A stretch of DNA of 64,000 nucleotides from Candidatus Saccharibacteria bacterium oral taxon 488 (GTDB lineage Bacteria; Patescibacteriota; Saccharimonadia; Saccharimonadales; Saccharimonadaceae): contig CP040001.1 of NCBI GenBank assembly GCA_013100825.1, positions 310,001 to 374,000 on the forward strand. The letters are read 5' to 3'. Below the pieces are notes generated by a model. It was not told where the DNA came from and made no database searches. It worked only from the letters and a program-made list of their open reading frames with translations. The translations under genes and the position numbers were made by a program. Shown piece by piece: positions 30,635-40,080 of the stretch; the stretch's first letter is position 1; every line of letters begins with the position of its first letter.

Positions 30635-32020
30635 CTACTCAAACTTCACCACAAACCGCATGCCCCGCCCGTGCGGCACGAACTCATGGTCTAGACCCTT
30701 AGCGTCGAGCAACATTTTCACGGTGTAGAGGCCGATGCCGCTACTGTCGCCGTGCTGCTTCTTGTCGCTGTTGCTTCGATAAAACGGATCAAAGACGTGC
30801 TGGAGTTGCCGCTTGGTGAGCGGCTTGCAGGCGTTTTCGATGGCTAGTTCGCACTGGTCACAAGTAATTTTTATGACACTGCTGGCGTCGCCGTGGCGCA
30901 CCGCGTTTGACACCAGGTTCGAGATGACGTGGCGCATCATGTCGCGGTTGGCACGAATGGTTGTTGGACGCGCATCAACCGTGAAAGTCATGCCGCGCGT
31001 TTTCGCCAGCAACACATAATCATCAACCACTTCAGTAAGTAGCTTATCAATCCTCAGCCGTTTTTCCTGGCGCAGAGCTTGCTCGGCCACGCTTCCAGAG
31101 CGCAACACATCATTTACCATTGCCGCCAAGCGGTCAACCTGCGCCACCGATTCTGCCAGGTACCGATCGCGATTTTTATATTCGCCAATGTTGAGTTGCA
31201 TGTTTTCGAGCATAATCCGGAGGGCTGCTAGCGGTGTTTTTAGCTCGTGCGAGGCCGCTCGGAGGAAGGCGATTTTTTCCTTCTCCAGCTGCGTGATCCG
31301 CTTATTTTCATGCTCCAGCGAGCGAATCGTTTGCCACAGATTTTGATAGAGCTCATTAATATTTCGCCCCAGTACGCCAATCTCATCACTGCTATTTACC
31401 GGGTAATGTGCGTCCTTTTCCAGTCGCTGCATGGTCGTGGTCACCGCTGCCATCTGGCGAATCGGCCGCGTCACAAAACGGCTATAAATGTAAGAAAATA
31501 GCAGCGCCACGAGCAGCGAGCCCAGCATGGTATATGGTAATACGTGCAAGGTAGCGAGCTTAGCCTGAGTAACGGGTGCAACGTCGGCCAGCAGCTTGAC
31601 TGTAATCGCTCGCCCCTGTTTATCCGTCACACTGCCCTGCCGCAAAATCACCGAGCGCGGATCGACCGTTTGTCCATCAGCGATTTTCACCACGCTGGTA
31701 TCGACTGGTTTACCGCTGTCTGTCACGATATTGACGGATTGAAAGCCTTGAAAATACTGATCACGCCCGTCAATCGTTAGCGTGATGTTGACGTTTTTCA
31801 TACTCGCAAATTCCTGGCTGAGGCGGCGCATTTCCTCAGTCGATTTACCGCGCAGTTCAGCCACGAGCGCCGTGAGATTGTCCGCCGCCTCGCGCTCTTT
31901 TTGCTGCAGATAAAATTGTGGCATTAAGGTGTAGACCAGCGCGTGCACCAGGATGATCAACGCCGCAAATAAGCCAATTGACACCAAAAATGTTTTGGGA
32001 AATAATTTAAGATTCTTCAT
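30635..32020 (-). CDS. sensor histidine kinase (VncS-like)
   Basis: A 461-residue kinase starting MKNLKLFPKTFLVSIGLFAA. Membrane segments at about 10-32 and 165-185 enclose an outside sensor of about 130 residues. Then HAMP, a HisKA with H in FLRAASHELKTPLAALRI, and HATPase motifs NLVSNAVRHGD (N-box) and SSGIGLYTVKMLLDA (G2-box). It overlaps the regulator gene by 14 nt. The layout recalls VncS of streptococci. The Vex-like exporter at 17-20 kb may be its target, but this is speculative. Confidence 0.92.
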   Translation of the reverse strand: MKNLKLFPKTFLVSIGLFAALIILVHALVYTLMPQFYLQQKEREAADNLTALVAELRGKSTEEMRRLSQEFASMKNVNITLTIDGRDQYFQGFQSVNIVTDSGKPVDTSVVKIADGQTVDPRSVILRQGSVTDKQGRAITVKLLADVAPVTQAKLATLHVLPYTMLGSLLVALLFSYIYSRFVTRPIRQMAAVTTTMQRLEKDAHYPVNSSDEIGVLGRNINELYQNLWQTIRSLEHENKRITQLEKEKIAFLRAASHELKTPLAALRIMLENMQLNIGEYKNRDRYLAESVAQVDRLAAMVNDVLRSGSVAEQALRQEKRLRIDKLLTEVVDDYVLLAKTRGMTFTVDARPTTIRANRDMMRHVISNLVSNAVRHGDASSVIKITCDQCELAIENACKPLTKRQLQHVFDPFYRSNSDKKQHGDSSGIGLYTVKMLLDAKGLDHEFVPHGRGMRFVVKFE

Positions 32021-32663
32021 AGCGGTAGCCCACTCCCTTCACTGTGATAATGCAGTCCAGGTGCAATTTCTTGCGCAGGTTTTTGATGTAGACGTCAATC
32101 ACCCGGTCAAACGGCACCTCATCGTCGCGCCATAACTTATCAATGATAGCCTGCCGGCTCCAGACCATATTTGGATTATCGACCAACAGCTTGAGCAGTT
32201 GGACCTCCTTGGGCTTGAGGTGCGCATCACTACCATCATAAAATCCCTGATAAGCCATAAAATCCACCGAAGCCAGGCTGCGCTGCCACAAGGTTTTTTT
32301 GACAGACTGCTGGCGGCGAAGTAGCGCCCTAATTCGCTTCTCCAAAATTACCAGCGAAAACGGCTTGCTCATATAATCATCCGCCAGTTCGTCAAAACTG
32401 GCAATTTGCGTCGGCTCGTCATGCAGCGCCGTCAGCATCAGCACCGGTACGTCGCTAGTCTGGCGAATATGCCGCAGCACTTCAATGCCACTCATCTTTG
32501 GCAGCATGATATCGAGGATGATGACATCTGCTTTGGTATATTTCTCCAGAGCCTCCTCGCCGCTGGTTGCCGTTAGTACTGTAAAACCCTGCTGGCGGAG
32601 GAATTGCTCGGTGCCAGTCCGGAGGGTGGGCTCGTCTTCAACAATAAGAATCGTTGATGTCAT
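32007..32663 (-). CDS. OmpR-family response regulator
   Basis: A 218-residue regulator beginning MTSTILIVEDEPTLRTG. The receiver has the acidic pair EDE, phospho-acceptor Asp in ADVIILDIMLPKMSG, and Lys in YMSKPFSLVIL. The C-terminal winged helix shows LKPKEVQLLKLLVDN and DVYIKNLRKKLHLD. I start at 32663, where TATACT (32670-32675) is 6 nt before the ATG; the longer frame would overlap that promoter. It pairs with the downstream kinase. Confidence 0.93.
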   Translation of the reverse strand: MTSTILIVEDEPTLRTGTEQFLRQQGFTVLTATSGEEALEKYTKADVIILDIMLPKMSGIEVLRHIRQTSDVPVLMLTALHDEPTQIASFDELADDYMSKPFSLVILEKRIRALLRRQQSVKKTLWQRSLASVDFMAYQGFYDGSDAHLKPKEVQLLKLLVDNPNMVWSRQAIIDKLWRDDEVPFDRVIDVYIKNLRKKLHLDCIITVKGVGYRYEES

Positions 32664-32669
32664 ATAAGT

Positions 32670-32675
32670 AGTATA
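32670..32675 (-). promoter_or_regulatory. -10 element, leaderless promoter of the regulator
   Basis: TATACT, six bases, then ATG at 32663. Confidence 0.65.
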
Positions 32676-32749
32676 CCGAAAGTGCCGCCCGTGGTAAACG
32701 GGCGGCAGGGGGCGCGTGGTCAGCGTCAAATTGGGACGCTTGGGTCGTA

Positions 32750-33211
32750 TTAGCGGACGCCGACCACTTGCAGGCGCCGGGTGGTGCGACCGAGACCGAG
32801 AGAGATGGTTTCGGTGGCGTGGCGGTTGAGGAGGCTTTGTCCGAGGGGGCTATCGACCGAGATGCGGCCGTCAGACGGATCAGCCTCGAGGCTGTCAACG
32901 AGGGTGTAGCGAAAGAGCTGACCTTGCTGATCGATAAGATCAACCACCGAGCCAATGGCGATGCGTAGCCGATCACGCTTGCGCGGCAGCGGCTTGGCGG
33001 TCTTGAGTGCAGTGCGTTTCTCGGCGAGTTTACCATGGACGTTTTCGAGATTCATAATAATGTCACTGCGGCGGAGTTTGTCGTCGCGAGACTTGGCGCG
33101 GCCGATGTCACGCAGTTCAGCTGAGAGTGCTTTTTCGCGGATTTCGAGTTCGTTGATCTGCTTGTGTAATTCTTTGAAGCCTTTTTTACTGAGATATGTT
33201 GTCGTATTCAT
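32750..33211 (-). CDS. greA: GreA/GreB-type transcript cleavage factor
   Basis: The 153-residue protein has the N-terminal antiparallel coiled coil (YLSKKGFKELHKQINELEIR to AEKRTALKTAK) and a C-terminal FKBP-like domain (FRYTLVDSLEADPSDGRISV, PLGQSLLNRHATE). Gre factors insert the coiled coil into RNA polymerase to rescue backtracked complexes. The coiled-coil tip has acidic residues DDKLRRSD rather than the canonical DYxENAE, so activity might differ. Other secondary-channel factors are possible but the C-terminal domain fits GreA best. Confidence 0.85.
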   Translation of the reverse strand: MNTTTYLSKKGFKELHKQINELEIREKALSAELRDIGRAKSRDDKLRRSDIIMNLENVHGKLAEKRTALKTAKPLPRKRDRLRIAIGSVVDLIDQQGQLFRYTLVDSLEADPSDGRISVDSPLGQSLLNRHATETISLGLGRTTRRLQVVGVR

Positions 33212-33325
33212 TCTTACCCTTTCCGGTGAAGCTCACCTCACCTGCGATCTATTACACCATGGTATTCTGAAAATTAGCTGAAAATTACAAAAAAGCATAA
33301 GAAAAGCCATACCACCAGAGGTAAA

Positions 33326-34285
33326 TTACAGGGTTTTTGGCAGCGAAATCGTGAACGTTGTCGTGCCTTTGCGGCTGGCGGCGGTGAGTTGGCCGCCGAG
33401 GGCGCCGGCTAGTTGCTTGGCGAGACTGAGACCGAGGCCGTAGCCGCCGGTTCGCTGATCGCCAGAGAAAAATCGCTCAAAAATATGCGGCAAGTCGCGC
33501 GCCGCGATTTGGCCATCGTTCGTCAGGCAGACGGTGATGCGGTGATGGGCAGCCTTGATGTCAACCTGGACACGGGACTTACGCGGGCTGTGGCGCAGAG
33601 CGTTGTCGAGGATGATAGCGATCAGTTCGCGGACGATGAGGCGATGGCTGGTCAGGGTGATGGCCTCGTCGGTGATTAGCGTGGTGCGCGCATCGGCCTT
33701 GCGTTCAGTGATCAGCTTTTTGGTGAGGTCGGTGATGTCGAATGTCTCAGTCGTGGTTTCTAATTGTCGATTGGCAGACGATAGTTTGAGCAGCGTCTCG
33801 GTCAGCTGCGTCAGGCGGTCGGTCTCTTCGAGCGTACTCTGGAGTGTCTGGCGAAGCGATGCCTTGCTGGCGCGCTGGTCGGACAATGCCAGCTCGGCCT
33901 CGGCCTTGATGACAGCCAGCGGTGTACGCAGCTGATGACTAGCGTTGGCGGTAAAGCGAGACTGAGCGTCATGTGCTGCCTCAATCGGCTCAAGCGTCCG
34001 CCGGGCCAATATATAGGCACATACACCGCCGCCGAGCAGTACGATGAGGTTGAGATAGCCGAGGCTGATCAGCAAATTGGTGGTTGAAATTGATGGATGG
34101 TCGCGGATGATGGTGGTTTCGGTGTGGCCGTCGGTTTTGTGATGCTTACTCCAGTTATTCAGCTGGACGTCGAGCTCGAAGCTGGCAACTTGAAAAATGA
34201 TGCCGCTAAATAGCAAGCTGACGGTCATCAGAATGAGTAAGTACCAGCCGGCGAGCTTGAGCGTTGCTGAGAAAAATAATTTCAC
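33326..34285 (-). CDS. sensor histidine kinase
   Basis: A 319-residue kinase with two membrane segments (about 10-35 and 68-92) around a short outside loop of about 35 residues, no HAMP clearly visible, HisKA with FTANASHQLRTPLAVIKAEA, N-box-like IILDNALRHSPRK, and G2-box GGYGLGLSLAKQLAGA. The sensor loop is too small for a ligand domain, so it may sense membrane state or a partner protein. It overlaps the regulator stop by 4 nt (ATGA). Confidence 0.92.
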   Translation of the reverse strand: MKLFFSATLKLAGWYLLILMTVSLLFSGIIFQVASFELDVQLNNWSKHHKTDGHTETTIIRDHPSISTTNLLISLGYLNLIVLLGGGVCAYILARRTLEPIEAAHDAQSRFTANASHQLRTPLAVIKAEAELALSDQRASKASLRQTLQSTLEETDRLTQLTETLLKLSSANRQLETTTETFDITDLTKKLITERKADARTTLITDEAITLTSHRLIVRELIAIILDNALRHSPRKSRVQVDIKAAHHRITVCLTNDGQIAARDLPHIFERFFSGDQRTGGYGLGLSLAKQLAGALGGQLTAASRKGTTTFTISLPKTL

Positions 34286-34956
34286 TCACCAGCCTCCAAT
34301 TTATACCCAAAGCCGCGCACGGTGTGAATCAGCGGCCGGCGAAACGGCCTGTCGATTTTCTTGCGCAGCTGCTTGATGTAGGCCTCGACGTTGTTGGGCA
34401 AAATGTCGGCATCAAAATCCCACACGTGGGCGATCAATGTGTCTTTGCTAAGCGTCTGGCCGGGGTGGCGCGCCAGGTATTCGAGGAGCGCGTACTCCTT
34501 GCTGGTCAGGTCAATTGAGGTATCAGCACGAGTGACAGATTGCGTTGTCTGGTTGATCACGAGGTCGGCGATCTGGAGCGTGTCCGGTTGCTGAATTGGT
34601 GGGCGCCTGAGGAGCGCTCGCACGCGGGCGGTGAGTTCGGCGATGGCAAATGGTTTGACGAGATAATCATCAGCGCCGCTGTCCAGGCCGAACGTCTTAT
34701 CTTCGGTCGTCCCTAGCGCTGTCAACAGCAGAATCGGCATATCTTTGCCCTGCCCGCGCAGATTCTGCACGATGTCCGTACCACTCAGCCCCGGTAGCAT
34801 CCGATCAACGACCAGCAGATCGTACGGCTCGCTCATCGCCATATTCAGCCCCTCGTCTCCGTCATGCGTCACGTCCACGGCGTGATGCTCACGCCGCAAG
34901 GCCTCGGCGATAATCCGGGCGATCTTTCGTTCGTCTTCGATGATGAGGAGGCGCAT
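34282..34956 (-). CDS. OmpR-family response regulator
   Basis: A 224-residue regulator: MRLLIIEDERKIARIIAEAL, Asp in DLLVVDRMLPGLSG, Lys in YLVKPFAIAEL, and winged helix LTSKEYALLEYLARHPG and VEAYIKQLRKKIDRP. It is first in a two-gene operon with the kinase. A TATAAT-like stretch about 8-12 nt upstream (34965-34970) suits a nearly leaderless start. Confidence 0.93.
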   Translation of the reverse strand: MRLLIIEDERKIARIIAEALRREHHAVDVTHDGDEGLNMAMSEPYDLLVVDRMLPGLSGTDIVQNLRGQGKDMPILLLTALGTTEDKTFGLDSGADDYLVKPFAIAELTARVRALLRRPPIQQPDTLQIADLVINQTTQSVTRADTSIDLTSKEYALLEYLARHPGQTLSKDTLIAHVWDFDADILPNNVEAYIKQLRKKIDRPFRRPLIHTVRGFGYKLEAGE

Positions 34957-35036
34957 AAGTATATTATATAAAATATTTTGCTGGTGTGTATAGTGAGCAT
35001 CTCATACCTGGAGTTGCTCAACACAGTATATAGGCT

Positions 35037-35048
35037 TATAATTATAAT
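35037..35048 (+). promoter_or_regulatory. double -10 element before the MazG-like gene
   Basis: Two overlapping-phase TATAAT hexamers at 35037-35042 and 35043-35048, the first ending 8 nt and the second 2 nt before the ATG at 35051; leaderless layout. Confidence 0.6.
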
Positions 35049-35050
35049 CA

Positions 35051-35368
35051 ATGCATCTGGACGATAAAACATTTACCAATCTACTAATCATTTGTCAGGC
35101 TCTTGATGCGAAGTTCCCTCATGGTGCTGACATATTCCAGCACGTATCGCGGTTGTGCGAGGAGAGTGGCGAGCTCGCTAGTGCTGTTAACCACCTTGAA
35201 GGTATGGGCGTCAAGCGCCGCAAACACGGCCAGCCGCAGTATGATAATCTCATCAAAGAGATTCAGGACGTCATGCGCTGCGCGGTTGGTATAGCTATGC
35301 ATTACGGAGTAGAGCGTGAAGTTGTAGCGGCGATAGCTCGGAGCGCCGAGGGAGTAGAGCGAAAATAA
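35051..35368 (+). CDS. MazG-like nucleotide pyrophosphohydrolase
   Basis: A 105-residue all-helical protein with the MazG/MazG-like layout: RLCEESGELASAVNHLEG (E-x2-E in the first metal-binding helix) and NLIKEIQDVMRCAVGIAMHY (E-x3-D in the second). These enzymes hydrolyse (d)NTPs to NMP and pyrophosphate and clear unusual nucleotides. It stands alone. With five NUDIX genes and the RdgB-like gene, it adds to a striking amount of nucleotide house-cleaning. Confidence 0.82.
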   Translation: MHLDDKTFTNLLIICQALDAKFPHGADIFQHVSRLCEESGELASAVNHLEGMGVKRRKHGQPQYDNLIKEIQDVMRCAVGIAMHYGVEREVVAAIARSAEGVERK

Positions 35369-35434
35369 GATATAGTGCCTTATGCCCCCTGCTCCACCCA
35401 CATAGTGTATAATAAGCAGAAAGAAGGGAGACGT

Positions 35435-36199
35435 ATGGGACGAGACACAGTGAAACAGCAGCAGCCGATTGTCGAGATTCGTCATTTTCGGATGGCGTTT
35501 GGCGACAAAATGGTCATCCAGGACCTCAGTTTTGAGGTGCGACGCGGTGAGGTGTTTGGATTCTTAGGCAGCAACGGCTCGGGAAAAACAACGACACTCA
35601 GGGCACTACTGGGACTATATGAGCCGGCGGGTGGCGAGCTGCTAGTTGACGGCAAACCGTATACGGTTGAGGATAGCGTCAAGCTAGGCTATCTCCCGGA
35701 GGAGCGTGGCCTGTACAAAAAAGAAAAAGTCATCGACACTATGATTTATTTTGGCCGGCTGAAGGGGCTCAGCAAAGAAGAAGCTCGCAATTTCTCCATG
35801 AATTATCTGGAGCGAGTTGGTTTAAGCGACAAGGCAAAGACTCGGCTGGACAAATTATCAGGCGGTCAGCAGCAAAAAATTCAGCTCGGTGTGACCATCA
35901 TGGGTGACCCAGAATTACTCATTTTGGACGAGCCAACCAAGGGTTTTGACCCAGTGAACCGTCGCCTGTTGATGAACATTATTGAGGAGCGGCGCAAGGC
36001 CGGCGCAACGGTGGTATTTGTGACCCATCAGATGGAAGAGGTCGAACGACTATGCGACCGGCTGATTCTACTAAAAGATGGTCGATCAGCGGCGTACGGT
36101 ACGCTAGCAGGGGTGAAAAAGCAGTTCGGCGGCGCGTCAATGGATGATATTTTTGTGAAGGTTTATGGCGGTGAGAAGCAGGAGGTACGTCATGAGTAA
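35435..36199 (+). CDS. ABC-2 type exporter ATP-binding protein
   Basis: A 254-residue ATPase. Walker A GSNGSGKTTTLRALLG, Q-loop with GYLPEERGLYKKE, signature KLSGGQQQKIQLG and Walker B LLILDEPTKGFDPVNR. The GLY-KKE region and the long C-terminal tail resemble NatA-type proteins (Na+ or antibiotic export). I start at MGRDTVKQQQ (35435), after an AAGGGAG Shine-Dalgarno; a TATAAT at 35408-35413 is upstream. It overlaps the permease gene by 8 nt. Confidence 0.92.
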   Translation: MGRDTVKQQQPIVEIRHFRMAFGDKMVIQDLSFEVRRGEVFGFLGSNGSGKTTTLRALLGLYEPAGGELLVDGKPYTVEDSVKLGYLPEERGLYKKEKVIDTMIYFGRLKGLSKEEARNFSMNYLERVGLSDKAKTRLDKLSGGQQQKIQLGVTIMGDPELLILDEPTKGFDPVNRRLLMNIIEERRKAGATVVFVTHQMEEVERLCDRLILLKDGRSAAYGTLAGVKKQFGGASMDDIFVKVYGGEKQEVRHE

Positions 36200-37424
36200 G
36201 ATGCATAATTTCGGAATGGTGTTTAAATTTGAGGTGCTGCGTACCTTGAAGAAGCCAACTTTTTGGCTGATAGCGCTAGGTTTTCCGGTCATGATCGGGC
36301 TGGTTTTCGGTATTGTTATTTGGTCAAATCAGGCGACCAAAGAGGCGGCCGATAAGCTTCAAGAGCAAAAATTCAGCATTACTATGACAGATCATTCAAA
36401 GCTAATCAAGCCGGAAGTCGCGGCGGTGATGAAAGTCCAGTCAGTTGACTCCGAAGCTGAAGGTGTTGAAAAAGTCAAACGCCGTCAGACGGATGCTTAT
36501 TTCTATATACCGAAGAATCTTGAGAAGGACACGATCAGGATATACGGCCAAGATACAGGAGTTTTCGAGAATAATAAGTACGAGGCAGTTGTCCGTACAT
36601 TATTGAGTCAGTCGGTCGTTGGCAAGGTTACAGGATCGGAAGCGGCGGTGATCAAGCAGAAGGTTAATTCGTCACTCAAGACCTATAAAGACGGTAAAGA
36701 AAGCGGCGGTGTGAACGAGATGGTCGTGCCAGGGTTCTTCCTGGTGCTATTTTATATGCTCGTTGCCTTCTTTAGTAATCAGATGCTGACCAGTACTGTC
36801 GAGGAGAAAGAAAACCGCACTGTGGAGATGTTGCTAACAACAGTGCAAGCCAAGACACTGATCGTTGGTAAGATCTGGGCGTTGATCGCTCTATCGCTGA
36901 TTCAGGGAATGGTTATCGTTGTGCCGGTGTTAGCTGCCTACTTCGGATTTGGTTCGCAGCTACATTTGGCTAGCTTTGACCTGTCGCAAATTGTATTTGA
37001 TCCGACCAGGATTGCTATTGCTGTCGCGTTATTCGGCGCGAGCTTTACCATGCTGACCGGTTTGTTGGTGGCTATGGGGGCAATGATGCCGACTGCCAAG
37101 GAGGCAGGTTCGTGGGTTGGCCTGGTGATGATACTGCTATTTGGGCCGCTGTATGCCGCGTCAGTATTTGTCTCATACCCAGAGTCAACGTTCTCAATGG
37201 TCATGTCGTACTTCCCGCTTACGGCGCCGATTCCGCTGATGATTAGGAATACGGTTGGCAATTTGTCGCTCATTGAGGCCTTGATCGGCGTAGCGGTCTT
37301 GGTGGTGTCTGCGGCGTTGATTATGATGCTGGCGGTGCGGATTTTCCGCTACGGTGCGATGTCCTATGACAGCAAGTTATCTCTGTCGGCGTTGCGGATG
37401 AAGCGAAAAGCTGATAAAGTTTAG
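36192..37424 (+). CDS. ABC-2 type permease (NatB-like)
   Basis: About 410 residues with one membrane helix near the N-terminus (LIALGFPVMIGLVFGIVIW), an outside domain of about 150 residues, and five C-terminal helices. The string SSTVEEKENRTVEMLLTT-like TSTVEEKENRTVEMLL and AKTLIVGKIWAL are typical of the NatB/ABC-2 family. It forms an exporter with the preceding ATPase. It has its own ATG (36192) inside the end of that gene. Substrate unknown. Confidence 0.9.
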   Translation: MSKMHNFGMVFKFEVLRTLKKPTFWLIALGFPVMIGLVFGIVIWSNQATKEAADKLQEQKFSITMTDHSKLIKPEVAAVMKVQSVDSEAEGVEKVKRRQTDAYFYIPKNLEKDTIRIYGQDTGVFENNKYEAVVRTLLSQSVVGKVTGSEAAVIKQKVNSSLKTYKDGKESGGVNEMVVPGFFLVLFYMLVAFFSNQMLTSTVEEKENRTVEMLLTTVQAKTLIVGKIWALIALSLIQGMVIVVPVLAAYFGFGSQLHLASFDLSQIVFDPTRIAIAVALFGASFTMLTGLLVAMGAMMPTAKEAGSWVGLVMILLFGPLYAASVFVSYPESTFSMVMSYFPLTAPIPLMIRNTVGNLSLIEALIGVAVLVVSAALIMMLAVRIFRYGAMSYDSKLSLSALRMKRKADKV

Positions 37425-37427
37425 ACT

Positions 37428-38573
37428 ATGAAAGTACGCATTGAAATAGACACCAAAACATTTGTGCGGTTTTGGCTGGTGGTGATTGGCTTTGGGCTGG
37501 CGGGGTTGATGATTTATTCGGCGCGGGATGCGCTGATGGTGCTCGGGACGGCGTTGTTTCTGGCGCTGGCGCTGAACGCGCCGGTGCGTAAGTTGGCATC
37601 GTGGCTGCCCGGCAAAAGTCGGCTGGGCGGGACGGCGCTGGCCTTTGCGCTGCTGATCATTATCTTGACTAGTGTAATTTGGTTTGTGGTGCCGCCGCTG
37701 GTGCAACAATCGGCCAAGTTTGCCGAGACGCTGCCGGGGCTGGTCAATGGTGTTAATGAGCAGTGGCACGGGCTGAAGAGCTTTGTCGAGCAAAATGGCT
37801 TGCAGCCGCAGATTGATTCGCTGATGAATAATATTCGCGGACAGGCATCCAGTTGGGCGGCGAGTTTTGGCGCGAATATCATCGGCAGCATCGGCTCGCT
37901 GGCGTCATTTTTGGCATCGGCCTTTCTGGTGCTGGTGCTGACATTCTTGATGCTGCTGGAGGGTCAGGAATGGATGGAGCGGCTGTGGCGGCTGTATCGG
38001 GATGAGCAGCGGCGCGATCATCACAAGATGCTGGTTGGCAAGATTTATAACGTGGTGACTGGCTACATTGTTGGGCAGCTGACGGTGTCAGGAATCGGTT
38101 CGCTGTGCGCCGGAGCGTTTGTGTTTGGCATGAGCTGGTTCATTCCGGAGATCGCAGCCAACTTGGCGATGCCGACGATTCTGCTGGTGTTCCTACTCAG
38201 CCTGATCCCGATGTTTGGGGCAACGATCGCCGGTGTGGTGGTGGGACTGATGCTGATGCTCAATAGCGTGTCGGCGGGCGTCATCTATCTCATCTATTTC
38301 GTGATCTACCAGCAGATTGAGAATAATTTTATCGCGCCAGTCATTCAGGGCAAGAAAGTCGAGCTGTCGGCACTGGCGATTTTGGTGGCGGTGACGGTCG
38401 GGCTGTACGTTGGCGGCTTGGTCGGTGGCGTGGTGGCTATTCCGATCGCTGGATCGCTCAAGGTGCTGATGGACGATTATCTGGCGCATAATCGCGAGCC
38501 GCAGGCGCCGCCTCGCCGCTCGCCGCTAAAAAAGGCGCTCAAAAAAGCTGCTGAGACGAAGCCAGCTGAGTAA
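37428..38573 (+). CDS. AI-2E family transporter (PerM-like)
   Basis: A 381-residue protein with about eight membrane segments and a helical soluble section (VPPLVQQSAKFAETLPGLVN to ASFGANIIG). Family marks include FVIYQQIENNFIAPVIQGKKVELSAL-type sequence: YQQIENNFIAPVIQG and VGGLVGGVVAIPIAG. Members export small molecules or act in Na+/H+ exchange; few are understood. It begins 3 nt after the ABC permease stop and may be in the same operon. The C-terminus is Lys-rich. Confidence 0.88.
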   Translation: MKVRIEIDTKTFVRFWLVVIGFGLAGLMIYSARDALMVLGTALFLALALNAPVRKLASWLPGKSRLGGTALAFALLIIILTSVIWFVVPPLVQQSAKFAETLPGLVNGVNEQWHGLKSFVEQNGLQPQIDSLMNNIRGQASSWAASFGANIIGSIGSLASFLASAFLVLVLTFLMLLEGQEWMERLWRLYRDEQRRDHHKMLVGKIYNVVTGYIVGQLTVSGIGSLCAGAFVFGMSWFIPEIAANLAMPTILLVFLLSLIPMFGATIAGVVVGLMLMLNSVSAGVIYLIYFVIYQQIENNFIAPVIQGKKVELSALAILVAVTVGLYVGGLVGGVVAIPIAGSLKVLMDDYLAHNREPQAPPRRSPLKKALKKAAETKPAE

Positions 38574-38584
38574 CGGCCGAGAGA

Positions 38585-40015
38585 TTATCGGTACGACCAA
38601 ACTTGACCAGATGGGGTGTCGCGTAGGGCGATGCCCTTTTCGTCGAGTTGAGCGCGAATGTCGTCGGCGGTCTGCCAGTTTTTGGCGCGGCGAGCTTGCT
38701 GGCGCTCGAGGATGAGTCGCTTGGCCTCATCGTCAATGTCTGGCGTGCTGTCCATTAGCTCTAGGCCCAGCACCTCGTCGACCACCTCAAGTAGCTGCAA
38801 TAAGCCGCCGCGGTGAATCTTCTCCAGCGGCGCATGATCCAGTCGTGAAAACGCCTCGTCAATCAGCGCCAACGCCCCTGGCGTATCCAAATTATCATTC
38901 AGTTTTTCGACGAGTGCCTGCCGAGCCGCCAGCAGCGACACGGTGCCCTCCTGCTCGTCTTTGTCATCGTCATCATCCAGCGTGTCGTGCGTCTGGTGCC
39001 GCAGCGCCGCATAGCCGCGCCAATGGTCCAGCCGCGCCTGGGCCGCTTCCAAAATTTCCCAGGTGAAATTGCCCTCGGTTTGGTAATGTTTGCTGAGAAT
39101 CGCCAGCTTGAAAGCCATCGGGTTGAAACCGCGGGCGGTGATGTCAGTGAGGGTGATGATGTTGCCCAAGGACTTACTCATCTTGCGGCCATCGACCTTG
39201 ATGTGATTGTTGTGTAGCCATATTTGAGAGAATTGCTGTCCGGTCAAACTCTCGCTCTGGGCAATCTCGTTGGTGTGATGTACCGGAATGTGGTCGATGC
39301 CGCCGGTGTGAATGTCAATTGTATCACCCAGCGTCTCTCGAGCAATCGTCGAACATTCTAGGTGCCAACCCGGAAAGCCAACGCCCCACGGGCTGTCCCA
39401 CTCCATGTCACGCTTGGTGTTGGTCGGTGAAAATTTCCAGACGGCGAAGTCGGTGATGTTGCGCTTGCCCTCGACGCTGACCCGCGCGCCAGCCTCCAGT
39501 CCGGCTACGTCTAGTCGCGCTAATTTGCCGTAATCTGCTAGCCGCGACGTATCAAAATACATGCCGTCGCCGTCGATTTTGTATAACAATCCCTTCTCAT
39601 CTAGCCCGCGAGCAAAGTCAATCTGCTGCTGAATATAATCTGTTGCCCGCACCAGATGGTCGGGTCGTACTAGTTTCAACACCTCGTAGGCCTCGTGCTC
39701 GGCGATGGCAATGTACTGTTCGGCTACATCCCAAGCAGTTTTACCCTCGCGGCGTGCCCCCTTCTCCATCTTGTCCTCGCCATTGTCGTCATCGCTGGTT
39801 AGATGCCCAACGTCAGTGATATTTTGCGTACGAATCACTGATATATCTTGCCAGCGCAATAGCCGCACCAACACATCCCAATAGATGTAACCAACCCAAT
39901 TGCCAATGTGCGGCTGCGAATACACCGTCAGTCCGCAGGTATACATACGAACCGCCTGTCCGTCGAGCGGCTGGAGTTTGTCTTTACGGCGAGTGAGGGT
40001 GTTGTGGAGCTTCAT
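38585..40015 (-). CDS. cysS: cysteine--tRNA ligase
   Basis: A class I synthetase of about 476 residues. The HIGH motif appears as PHIGNW and the KMSKS as GRKMSKSLGN. Zinc ligands are consistent with CGLTVY, WHLECS and HHTNEI segments (GWHLECSTIA, HTGGIDHIPVHHTNE). Start MKLHNTLTRRKDKL (40015) is supported by TACAAT 6 nt upstream (40022-40027). The C-terminal anticodon-binding region is present (EAKRLILERQQARRAKNW). An acidic linker DDDDDKDEQE is unusual but lies in a variable part. Confidence 0.95.
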   Translation of the reverse strand: MKLHNTLTRRKDKLQPLDGQAVRMYTCGLTVYSQPHIGNWVGYIYWDVLVRLLRWQDISVIRTQNITDVGHLTSDDDNGEDKMEKGARREGKTAWDVAEQYIAIAEHEAYEVLKLVRPDHLVRATDYIQQQIDFARGLDEKGLLYKIDGDGMYFDTSRLADYGKLARLDVAGLEAGARVSVEGKRNITDFAVWKFSPTNTKRDMEWDSPWGVGFPGWHLECSTIARETLGDTIDIHTGGIDHIPVHHTNEIAQSESLTGQQFSQIWLHNNHIKVDGRKMSKSLGNIITLTDITARGFNPMAFKLAILSKHYQTEGNFTWEILEAAQARLDHWRGYAALRHQTHDTLDDDDDKDEQEGTVSLLAARQALVEKLNDNLDTPGALALIDEAFSRLDHAPLEKIHRGGLLQLLEVVDEVLGLELMDSTPDIDDEAKRLILERQQARRAKNWQTADDIRAQLDEKGIALRDTPSGQVWSYR

Positions 40016-40080
40016 AGAAATATTGTAGCGCAAAACGGGTGGGTTGGCGAGTTACTTCGTCGCTTAGGCGACTAGGGCCA

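Noticed and set aside
30635..32663. Complete Vex-Vnc locus
   Set aside because: The kinase/regulator pair is 10 kb from the Vex-like exporter with many genes between, so a joined locus is not supported.
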